A stretch of DNA of 64,000 nt, taken from contig JASEVX010000010.1 of assembly GCA_031761405.1 (NCBI GenBank), positions 29,456,674 to 29,520,673 on the forward strand. Reading direction: 5' to 3'. Every line of letters begins with the position of its first letter. Position 1 is the stretch's first letter. Origin of the DNA: Serripes groenlandicus. Taxonomy: Eukaryota > Mollusca > Bivalvia > Cardiida > Cardiidae. The translations under genes and the position numbers were made by a program. The notes under the pieces are model-generated. The model had not been told where the DNA came from. It was given only the letters and a program-made list of their open reading frames with translations, and searched no databases. This document shows, piece by piece, positions 46,240 through 57,900 of the stretch.

Positions 46240-46660
46240 TTTAACTCCATTTCCACATACATCAATATTTGCATTAGACGACTTTCAGATCATCTGAAGA
46301 AAATTATGGAAAAGCTTCTATAACCCTTTCGCACGTACAGACGCATTTTGACGCAAAATCAGCAGACGTCTTTTAAAACATTGTGGCTAAAGGTGAAATT
46401 ACTCATAATGAGCAATTTCCCCTTTGGCCACAATGTTTTCAACTTTATTTAACAATTAAGCTATCTTTTATCGACATATTTCATGTCTTTGTCACCATTT
46501 TTTCAAAGTCGTCTGCTGCAGATTTGTCGTATGTGGGACAGGGTTGAATGAAAGCTTAATTATTGAACAGAGTTGAAAACATTGTGGTAATTGCAGAGAT
46601 TGATGAGCATTTTCTCCTTTTTCAACAATTTTTTCAAAAGTGGTCAACTTCAGATACTTC
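46240..46660. mobile_element. MITE interrupted by another MITE (nested pair)
   Basis: The outer copy's left half is 46240-46319 ('TTTAACTCCATTTCCACATA'...'GAAAAGCTTCTATA'). Its right half resumes at about 46548 ('AATGAAAGCTTAATTATTGAACAG'...). Intact relatives read 'CTATAAACGAAAGTTT...' across this point. The inner copy is 46320-46547. Confidence 0.75.
46320..46547. mobile_element. Inner TTAA-type MITE of the nested pair
   Basis: 'ACCCTTTCGCACGTACAGAC' to 'CGTATGTGGGACAGGGTTGA', central 'GGTGAAATTACTCATAATGA'/'GCAATTTCCCC'. The flanking TTAA is degenerate. Confidence 0.8.
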
Positions 46661-46898
46661 CCTACCCTGCTGTGTATAACTGTTTATGCCTCCGTGGCAA
46701 ACACATTTTAAAAACTATTTTGAAACATTTTTTAATGTTGGATAATTAGAAATTGCTTTTTTTCATCACATGTTTTCATAGCTTTCAGTTCTGGAATATC
46801 ATATCAAGCAAAGGAAGAGTTTTATAATTTTGGAAATATAATAAGACTTAGACTCAACGATTAGGGAAAAATTTGTGGCCAAAGAATAATTTGATAAT

Positions 46899-46950
46899 TT
46901 AACCCTTTCACACATACAACAAGTTTGCAGCAGACGAATTTCAGTAATTT
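46899..46950. mobile_element. TTAA-type MITE, 5' end only
   Basis: TTAACCCTTTCACACATACA then 'TTTGCAGCAGACGAATTTC'; the rest is absent. Confidence 0.65.
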
Positions 46951-48145
46951 GCAGACTGCATATTACATCATTGTACAAAATCTCAAGCTGTCCCGTCGTT
47001 GAACAAAAATCACAATATATTAAAAGAATGTTATATTCAAAAATACATTAAAATAGAAACGTTGCAAGAAATAAAGAATATCTGCATTTGTTTGTATATC
47101 CTTAATCTTTCTTAAAATATCATAATTCGAGCAAATGCAGAACAGGTAAAGACGATTGAAAGCAGATCGAAGTGCGAAATGCGACGGACTACACAGACAA
47201 ATGGAATATAGAGGGTAAACACAGACCGGTATTGAAAAAAGCAGACCACCAATCAGAAACAGTTATTTATTGTGGTGTGTCTGAAATGTCTTGATTAAGA
47301 CATGGCGGTTCTCAATTAAAAGTTTCGGTCCTTAATTCGAATTAACATAGAAATAATGCAAGAGATGGAGAAATTATCTGCAATTTTTACATTTCCTACA
47401 TAATTATTTTGACATATCATTTTTCATCGAAAGTCACGGACAATGTTTATATATGAAACAATTTCCCATGATCAATATGAAAACTATATGATAAGGAAAA
47501 GAGGAACAAATTCAATATTTATTAATCGAGCAATTGCAGAACAGGTAAAAACTAAATAGTATTGACATTTTAGAATACAAGTCTTGAATTTTATTGGAGG
47601 TCTGACTGATTAATATCGCATATCCCTACTTCTGATGAAGTGTTTTTTTGTTCATATCGTTACAGCTTTGCCTAAAAGTACATCTATCATCCGTTTGGGT
47701 GCTCTATTGTCACGTTAATAGCTGAAGATTTTTTTTTAAAAATCCAGGGCTCTAGACAAGGTCCATTTTGCATCTGTTCGAGAATTCTTTTGATTGCCAC
47801 CATTTAGTTGAGTCATGAGAGAGATATTTTTGGGAAAAGTCCAGTTTACTCTTCATTTTCTAGTCTAAATAAATTAGACTTTTGCTTGCTCGTTTTATCA
47901 TCTGTTATTTATTTAGCAAGCATAATCTTACAGGCTTACATCAAACCAAAAAGGGGCATATTGATGTCTTTATATGAAGGACTACTCATTATCTAGTCCT
48001 CTGCGATTTTTAAATCGTTTGGTCTAAAAAATTAAAACCACAAACAATAGGTGTAGGAACAATTATATTTGTGAAATATGATGTGTTTTAATATAGTATT
48101 TGAAATATATATTCATAGATAATGAGGTTATTTCTTAATCTTGTT
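46951..48145. other. Non-coding; diverged internal repeat
   Basis: 47058-47165 and 47350-47560 share phrases such as 'GCAATTGCAGAACAGGTAAA'/'GCAAATGCAGAACAGGTAAA' and 'ATCTGCAT/ATCTGCAA'. An unidentified repeat. No gene. Confidence 0.35.
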
Positions 48146-48636
48146 CCACTTTCAGGCGCCTTTCGTCGCATCTGCAGCAAATAATTTCTTTTGAAAACGA
48201 TATTGGCAAAAAGAGCAATTTCTGCTTTTGACACAACTGTTCAGCATCATACTCTTATAAATTGAGAGTTTCGATATTTTCGCCTAGTGGTCTGCTTTAG
48301 ATTTGTTTTGCTGAGCCCAGGTATCTCAGTCAGTAGCAACGTAAGCTATTAATCCAGGGGTTGTGAGTTTGAAACCCCAACTTGGCCAACATTCTTTTTA
48401 ACGTTTGACAAAAGTCACTGTGATAAGCGTCATTCGTTTTCCACCAATGGGCTAACAGTCTATTTGGAAAAGCAGCCAGTTGCTTTAAAAGAATGTTGTG
48501 TGGAGTACTGGTGTAAGAAAGCAAGAAAATGTATAAGTATGTCAACTGTCCGTTGTGTAAACAATATTGAAAACGGAGATAAACCTCAACAATCAATCAA
48601 TCAATCAATCAGATTTGGTGTATATTAGGAAACGGG
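48146..48636. mobile_element. TTAA-type MITE split by a SINE
   Basis: Left part 48146-48305 ('GCATCTGCAGCAAATAATTTC', 'GTCTGCTTTAGATTTG'), right end 48611-48636 ('AGATTTGGTGTATATTAGGAAACGGGTTAA' in outline). Removing the SINE and one AGATTTG restores continuity. Confidence 0.8.
48306..48610 (+). mobile_element. tRNA-derived SINE, type 2, with 7-bp TSD
   Basis: Flanked by AGATTTG at 48299-48305 and 48611-48617. Head 'GGTATCTCAGTCAGTAGCAA' (A-box) and 'GTGAGTTTGAAACCCC' (B-box), core 'TTGGCCAACATTC' and 'GGGCTAACAGTC', and a (TCAA)n tail. It is the only type 2 copy with clear ends. Confidence 0.9.
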
Positions 48637-48992
48637 TTAATGATGATCATGATCATGGCGGGATTGCTTTACCGTTAGGGGCTCAAACACCTTTCAAACG
48701 ATAAATTAGAAAATGGTCTTCACACTGGTTTCTTAAGGGTAACTACTTATTGGTTCTTTAGTTGAAATTATTGGCGCTCTGTGAAAACCATCCGCTAGTC
48801 ATTGTCGATCGGTGACCACCAAGATCAATCAGTGCATCTGTACCGTCTTGTTTTGCTCTGAACTGTTCGACAATTATTCAAAAATTTAAGGAAACGTCTG
48901 TAGTGAAGCATATGTTTGGATCCATAAATTTTGATGCGGAGACTGGTCTTGTTTCCCTGAATGTCATACTTACGTAAAGTTTGTTTTCGCAG

Positions 48993-51900
48993 AGCCGGTA
49001 TAATGTAACTGGTTACATGTACAACTTATATTCAAGTAGGTTACTTGCCAATATTTACAAGATGAGCACTAGCAGACGTGTAACAGCAGACGAGGAAAAG
49101 ATACTAGATGCTGCCAGATGTTGTAAAAAAGAAGACATTGAAACTCTTTTGAAATCGAGAGAGGTCCATCTGAACGTGGCAGCTGAGGTAAAGATAGCCT
49201 TTGTTAATCATTGGAGCCGAATCATTAAAAGTTTGTTAATAACCCTGGATCGATATTATCCATTTTGGTTTATCGGGTTGTAGACAAAATAGTCTTACCC
49301 TCCTTTTGATCTCGGTTTAATTTATTTATGTATCGAACACTTTTGAGCAACCTATAACCACATCTCCAACTCAGGTATAACATTATCCAGGTTTAAATGG
49401 CATCCAGGTTTTAACAAAGGCTTAAATGTTATCAGGAATTTGAACAACCGGGACGAGCTGAAGTATTTAATTATCAATTCTATCATTTTACGGTTTTGTC
49501 AAACTTTTGAATACGCTCTTTCACCCTGCTTGATCATAGGGCATATAAGGCTGGCTCCTCTAAACATTTAAAAGGTTGACATAGATACCATAGATGTATT
49601 CACTTTCTATTCGATCTATGTATGTTTGGTTTATTTTCACTCTGTGTTTCCTAAATACGAAAACATTAAATCTGAAATATAAACCTGGCATGTTAGAGTT
49701 GAGATGAAATACTGACTTTGGCCATATTTAGGTGAGAATATTACATATATTAAGTTAATTGCTAATTATCATAAAATATGAAAGCAGTTTTGAAATATAT
49801 GAAGTATATATTCACAAGAAATAAGTATTTATGTTGTATTAAATACAATAAATTTGCTCAAACTCAATTACTGTGCCTTGTGTTGATTTGACCTTCAGAT
49901 CTTACACTCGTAAACACAATACACATTTTCTTTTGTGTCTTAGAGGTTTGATGTTGTCTTGTAAGATTAACATTCAATATTCAGAAAGTTTTAACTAATT
50001 TGCAAACGTTTTCAGACGGTTTGCTTAATACGATTTTAGACAGCATTGTGTAAAAAGAGAATTCATCATAATAAGCTAATAGTCTTTTGGCCACAATATT
50101 TTTTTACTCAATATGATAATCATAATTTCATTTTTAAAGTCGTTTGCTGCGAATTTGATTAAGATGCACAATGTTAAAAAAGATAGCAAACATCTATCCA
50201 CTTCGAAACTTAATGCATTGGTTGAATTTTAGAATCTTGTTGCATCTTGTATGCGCAGTATTCAGCGATATTCAAATATCCAAATGGAAACTGATTCACA
50301 TCGATTCTGTAATCGTTCAATGACTAATTGGAAAAGCCAGATCAGACTGTGTGGATTCGTTGTCTAATATGGAACACCGCTTGTCGCAATTGTATTGTAC
50401 TCACAGAACAGCGTTCACTAGATTAAAACATTTCAAAGGTTTGAATTATTTAGCTTACTAAGATTTTACAGAATGGTTCTACGGCTGTCCATTTCTCCAG
50501 TAAAGCAGCCGACCTATCATCACTGGGTCTACTTCTTGAACATGGAGCGAGAACCGACGTATTCGACAATGTAAGTAAAATGTTCTATATAATAGTCGAA
50601 ACTAATCACTGCATTTCGGATATTGATTGACATTTAATGCCGGAACGGATAATCAAAATGTACCATTTTCTTCCTGACAAAATTAGGTCAATTTGTAATA
50701 AATCTTTTTAAATATTAGCTATGTAGCGAATTTCATAAACCATTTTTCAGAGTGGCATGGCTCCTATGCATTATGCATCAGGAAAAGACTACGTGGATAC
50801 ATTGGCACTTCTAATAGCCTACAAAGGAGACGTAAACCTGAGGAATAAGGTATGTACAAAGTTGTCCATGCTACACGAATACTGACATTCGGGATTCTGT
50901 CATCGCAGAAGATACGGATCAGTCCGCGCATTCCCAAAGTCGTCAAGATCTTTCCTGTTCGCAATCCGCCGAAGAACAGTTGTATATACAATACAACTAT
51001 TGACATATGTGAATGGATGGTTATTAAATTCACTTTCAGAAACGTCCAACTACTAAAGTATTCAATCGGATGGAATTTGTCATTTATTTAAAGTACTCAG
51101 AAGGATTGTTTTCGTGTGGTGCGGTTCAAATATAGATTTAAGTCTCCTTTTTTAATATTAGGGTTACTGTCCACCATGCTTGAACATGTAAGGCAGCAAT
51201 AACTAATCTTGGCCATGTTCTAAATTCTTCCTCCAATTCTGGTAATACTTGTCTCATTTACCAATCTGTGGTGCGGGGGAGGTACTTGTTGGCCTTCCTC
51301 CCTTTTTCTGATTTCTTTTGGTGCCCACATTTATGGCCGTTAGTGCCATATTGTCATAGTCTATTCTACGCACTTACACAATACATCTCTGTCTTCATTC
51401 TTATATTCTCTGACTATTGTCTAGGAAATGGAATGAGATTTCATCATTGTGTTACTATTGACTTGAAGAGGTCCACTGAGCAAACAAATAAAACTTGTTT
51501 CGTTGCGCTACCCATCTGTTACCATGCCAACGTATAGTTTAACATCTGCACCAAATTGTCAATCTAGGCCTTGACAAAATAACGTATTTTGGCAGTTTTC
51601 AGTACATTTTCATTCTCCGTATAATTCATAAATGGTAATAAAACCTTTAACATCAATAAGGATAAAAAAACCGAGAGACGTATTTTCGTAACAAGACATT
51701 AAGTGTAGCTTAAGATCTGCCTGCATGTGTTATACAACGTGCATTGTTATAACATGTTTCGGTTGTCAAGTTTTAAAACAATGGTCTTTGGAATTGGCAA
51801 TCTTCTCGAAAATTGAAAATTTGTGAATTTGAAATGCTTTGGTTTTTGTCTTTACAAAATCTCTTCTGTAAATTTGTTCATGTTTCATCGAGTATACCTT

Positions 51901-54900
51901 TATTTTAATATACTATTTTAAAGATACCTAAACAGCTGATTTACTATTGTAGAAAAATATTATTTTAAAAATGGTGTATGGACTCTTTCAGTCCTTTGAT
52001 AATCACCAATTTGAACAAAGGAAAAATCAACGCATACATATTGTACATGGATAGAACACATATTCACTAGTACAAACAAACAGTTTTATTAAAAGATCCC
52101 AAGGAATGAATGAAACATAAATTTAAAGACATCTATTTAAAGTCAATGTCATTCAAAAACGCCCAAAATTGGTCGATAAAAGATGGATGCAATACCTCAA
52201 ATTCAATCTGAAAACATACTATTTCATTGCCAACTTTCGGAAAGTACAGTGTCTCGAAAGCTCCTAGTGAGTTATGTAGGGGAAAATAGTTAAATTGCTT
52301 ACGCGAATTAGTTAATGAATGGATTATTTCATTTCAAACGGATTTGTTAGGAAAACTTTTGCTCTTTGATACAATATGTTTACTATCATTCTATGTTTTT
52401 TACATTTTAGTCCATTTTTAGGTTTTTGTTGATCACCCAAATTAACATAGGAATAAGAAGGAGCTAATCATTATTTTGCGTTATTAAGCTATGTAAAAAC
52501 GTCCGATCGCTTCATTTCAATCTATGCAAGTTGAAAATTTATTTTCTCTTTTATTTGGACTAATTCAAATATATATTCGAAGTTGTTGTAAGAGTATCGA
52601 AGATATAAATACATTTATAGATTGCAACCTGTCATATAAAATGCCGAATATAGATATAACAATACTCATTTAATTACTGCAAAGTATTATTCTCTTGGTA
52701 AACACGCATTTGAAAGTTTAGAAAACACACAAGTACTAATTTGCGTCAAAGCCTAAATAAGCAAATATCAAAATGTTCACTCTTCTAGAATAAATCGGAT
52801 CTGGGAATATAGTAAAACAAAACTTGTTATGACCCCCAATAAATTACTCTTTTTACTCGCTTTTCTGATCTATTCAAGCCATGCGGACAGATGACTGGTA
52901 AATTAGCTTATATATGTCAGTATTGCTTGGATATAGAGATCGCTCGATACCCTGATAAGTCCCGAAGTTGGCAATGTGTAAAGATTTTTGTTTTGACAAC
53001 ATTTTGTTTATACACCTTATCGTGTTTATGCTAATTGGAATAACGAAAATATAAGAGATAGTTTGCTGTACTATTTCTAGAGATATTAGTAAAATACATG
53101 AAACATTTTTGAGATGGAGATCGGTGGTATTGCATTTCCACGGACATTTGATGCTTACAAAGAAGTTTTTAACTCAGGACATTTGCTGTCATTATTCATA
53201 ATTCTGAACCATATAAAAGGGTTGACAGAACGACAATATATTTTCGAACAAGAATTCAGATTATTCATGGGTGTACTCATGTGATGATTGATCAAGTTGA
53301 GTTGCTGCTATGTATGGCATCATACATATTGGTACGGGAGTGAAACTTACATGGCTGCAATTGTTGTCAGTATTACACTAAATCATCTCTTCTTAATGTA
53401 GACTGTCCGTTAAAGCTCTGGTACGACTGTGAATATGCACGAGTTAAAACATGTAATAGTATCACTATTCACTCTACGCGGCTCATTTCATCAAGCATTT
53501 AGGAAAGTTAAATAAAAATGTGTCTTGTGGAACAAACATTAGTGAATGCCTACGCGGGTTTGTTTAAATACACGTAATACTTGGACGTTCACTCCAAAAA
53601 CATATAAGTTGCGTTCAGCAATACATTATGTGGTCTTAATACATGTTAACATAGTACAGCAATGCATCCGCACAGTCTAATCAGAGTATTCGACGTTCGC
53701 AATACGACTCTAAATAGCTTTTCTATATAGACGTGTGTCACTACTGTTTTCTAATGTATATATTCTCACAAACATATACGTAAATCCCTAATGAAAGATA
53801 GTTTGTTAATAAATACATGCTTACCATGCCAATATATAAGTGTAACAAGACCATGATTCATCTGACACATCTTGAACGTATATCTATTGGTTTTTTTATC
53901 CAGAAAACTGGGAAGACTGCTCTACACTATGCATGTGAATTCAACAATAGCTATGCGATGAATTTTCTGCTTTGCTGCGGTGCCGATTTTAGACTATCAG
54001 ACAATGTACGTTGATATTGGCTCCAAAACTATATCCTTTTCACTATATGACCCAAGACAACACTTCTCCCCCGATACAGTATCTTTGAGTGGTAGTAAAC
54101 GGGATACATTTTGTATATAGTTTGTTTATTTAAAAAAAAAGTGTTTTGCATCTGTAAGAGTCTTCCACTCTGTAAAAATATGTATGTGAGCGGTGACTGT
54201 AAGGGCCAACATAAGCGTATTGACTACACGTTTAGAAAAAATGAATGCCTGCGCATTCCTGTTCAGGATCCTAATGGAAACTGCTTTACATACGTTTCTT
54301 TAAACATGTTATGACTTATTTACGATCTTACTATATGGACAAATCGGTTGATCTGGATCTGCATTGAATCGGAAATTTCTAACGTTGTTTTCTTTCGCAA
54401 GTCGACGCTCATTTATACCGATTGTAGTTGCATTGTGATTATACGAGAAGAGGTTTCGTAGCAATGTCAAAGGACACTTTTGATGACTGAATACCTACTT
54501 TAAAATCTCTACCGATTCCGTGGAACAATGAGTAGAGTTTTCATCTCAGGAGAGAAAACTATGGGTCGGTCCCGATCGAACGTTTTTTTCAATAACTATC
54601 ATAATAACAATGGCTGTCGTCCTTAAAACAGTATTAAATATTGCTCAAGGTTACGGGCATAGCACTATTAAAGATGCCTTTATATCATGTTTAATATCTC
54701 CTTAGCGACAACATTTCGTAGAAACCGCCGTAATATAATTCAAAGGAGTGTAAAACATATAAATATATACAAATAAGTTATACACCATCTGCACGAATGT
54801 TCGACCTGTATCTTCAAAGCAAGATATGTTACCATATTTTACAGACAGACAAATGCCCTAACATCGAAAGTAAACAAGTTAAAGACAACTTGGATATACA

Positions 54901-57900
54901 GCAAGCTTTCAAAGACAAGTATGTACACTGTATTCATTGTATCTGTATATTGGATTGAACATAAACAAATTTATGTGGTATTCATTCCGAACAACGTGAA
55001 CCCTTTCCCGTATATAACCGACCTGCTGCAGCAGCAGACGACCTATGAACATATCTAGAATTAATTAACAAAAATCTCTTCATTTAAATGAAAATAAAAT
55101 CATTAAAAGCAGTTAAAAACAGTTTGGCAAAAGGAAGAATTGTTCATTTTGGGCACGATCTCCATTTGTCAAAGTGTTTATAAATGTCGTCTCTATAAGA
55201 TACGTCAATAAACGTCTCTGCAAGTGAGAAATACTTACACAGGTTATGTGTAATTCAAATGATTACGTACTTCTGAGTGGAAATATAACAGCTTAAGTGA
55301 AATTAGCTTGTCCATGTACAAATGTATATCTATGTCTTTGCGAACAGTATAGATCCACTTTTCGTGCAGTCTGATCGAGATCTTCACTTTTCGCAAATGA
55401 CTTACAAATATTTGTAAGCATCTTGTGGGTTATGAAAATGTCGATGATACTGAGCAGAGGAACTGACCGATCTGAACTTACACAATTTATAAGTGCATGG
55501 ACGTGTTCAAATGCAAATGTAATCAATATTTATGTTATTTTATTCTGGACCTGAAAAGATAAAAAAGCAACATGCTGAGCTTAGTTACTACTAGGCAGTT
55601 TCATGTATACGGGTCAGATGCTTTCATATTTAGAGCAGGCTTCTTTAGTTTTTCCACTTATTACTATGTTTTACTCGTTAAGATATAACAACCAAAAACA
55701 TTTATAAACAAGGCGACTGTAAAACAGGTATGAGATAAACGGTTGAGACACCTTACTACTTTGCATTGTTCCAATGTACATTGACATATAAGTTGAGTTT
55801 GTTTGTAGCAGAAACGTAGATATGATATGATCGTATAATATCTCCCTTTGACCGTTTGCGCAATTCGTTTTTGTGTTAACACGTGTGTTCTGTGTACGTG
55901 GTATTATGGAATTAACTGCCCTTTATTCCTCCGAACAGTGTTGGTTCAAATCAGTCTGTATAATTTATTCACTCCGTCCTATTAGAATATACAAAATATG
56001 ACAGAATATTGTAACAAGTTTATGTAAGTGAAATGTGAACAGTGTATATCTTAGATTCGTACCTTTTCCCATGGACTAGCTCAGACCTCTGTTCCTTTCA
56101 ATTGCAGAAAAATCATAACTTTCGGAAAAATGGTCCAGCGGATGGAGATACACGTTTTCAGTCAGGTCAAATTCACCGTGGAGAATACGAACCCAGATTC
56201 GAAGGAGTTCTCGTTCTTTTGTCGAACTATGCCTATAGAGTTCATGGATACAGATACAATATTCCCATCTCAACTTTCTAAGAGTTTAGAACGTCCTGAT
56301 TTGGAGGCAGTGAGTGATGTTTATGGATACGTTGTTAATCAGAGAGTGACCGATGTAACTGTGACAGTGCCAATATATTCCACGCCGGACAAGTCTGATG
56401 ATATATTTGTGGAAGATAGTAAAGGTTGCGAATACAAATGTCAGGAAATCAAACAATCCAAGGAGGTAATTAAACACGAATAACTAAAGTTCAACAGCAT
56501 TGACCTTAGCGTTTCCTTAGAACCTTACTAGTAGTAACGGTACCGTTTATTCTGACACCGATGCTTTAGTCGTAATGGTATCCACGCAGCCCTAATAGCC
56601 CAATATGGACGTCATTTTCACCATTTGCTAAGTCTTTGGTATTACTCGACCTGGGATCGAACCCTGATTTCCCGCTCTCGAGATGTAGGGCTCACCACTG
56701 CACCATCGAGTCGGTTTTGTTTTATAATCTTTGATTGTTATATTAATAACACCTTTACTGGATATATAATACACAGATGTGTTTGCTGAAAACATTATGC
56801 ACGTCATGATAATATGTATCCTTGCTCAAAGGTCATGTCAGATTAATATTGTCGGTTAATGATAATTAAACATACAATATTCAATGAAGAACTCAAGCCC
56901 GAATGATCAAATATAAAAAACGTCGGACTGAAAAACGAAAACGATTGTTTCATTTTTATTAATAATTACAAACGAATTTAGGCCATCAATTGTGCTTCTA
57001 GTCTTGAGACACATGCTCCTTCCATTACGTTATCGGTTTAGACATGTTTAAGGTTGATGTTGTGTCGGCCGCAAAGATAGAAGTATTTTTGGTTTACGTT
57101 CGGAGTGGAATACAGTAATGATTTTGGCAAAAAACAATTACTACACATGTCTTATTCTTTCACAAAGACCTATATGATACACGATAACACAACGCTGGCT
57201 AGACTCAAGCCGCAAATCCTGGGTGTGGATGGTATAAGGAAACGTAATTTTCTTTGAAAACAATTGCCTTATTTTTGCATATTTGCTTTCATTCAATATT
57301 ATATTCTTTGAACATAAACATACAACAGATCCGTAAGGGCAAAACGAAAGTCTTAAAGTCTATATTTTTTAAAAGTGTAAAATTATCATAGTTCATTAAT
57401 TATTTAGGTAAATTCTTTCCTTTCGTGCTAGGTTTTGCCAGACGTAAATGAACCACATCTAATCATTTTGAGTCTTAGTGCAACTTCTCTATGAAATAAG
57501 TAATACATAGATTGGCATGATATTAGCTTGGCTATACGTACAATTTTCTTTCATAAGATGAATTCAAATTTGTATATTTATATATAATATAAAAGTAGAC
57601 GGTCGGTGAAAACTCTGATGAGACAGAGCGCAGAGTCTTCATTCCTCGCAGATGTTATAAGACCCCATATCGATAGGTATGGCTCAAATATGGTGTTTAT
57701 TAGCGTTTTATAAAGTTATGAATATATATATATATGTATATATATTTGAACATGTTCATACTATTTTTTCAAATCTTCTCCAACGTATTTGACCTTTACC
57801 TAACTTTAAGTAGGTTGATATTCGTTGATCCAGTAAATAAATACATCTAGAATTACGATGCATATTTTATGTCTATTTTATAGTACATTTAACTTCGTAG

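Larger units (their letters stand above)
40944..46950. repeat. Dense cluster of TTAA-flanked palindromic MITEs
   Basis: At least 16 copies in 6 kb of one family. Consensus ends are TTAA-CCCTTTCCCACATACA and TGTATGTGGGAAAGGG-TTAA. Inside lie 'CTGCAGCAGACGACTTT' and its inverse 'AAAGTCGTCTGCTGCAG', and a central hairpin 'GGAGAAATTGCTCATAATGA'/'GCAATTTCTCC'. TTAA targets with CCC/GGG ends are the signature of piggyBac elements; no transposase is present here. Copies differ in length (about 190-310 bp) and age. Confidence 0.9.

Noticed and set aside
51268..51537. 89-aa hydrophobic ORF in intron 3
   Set aside because: No splice signals in phase with the neighbouring ankyrin exons and no recognisable motif.
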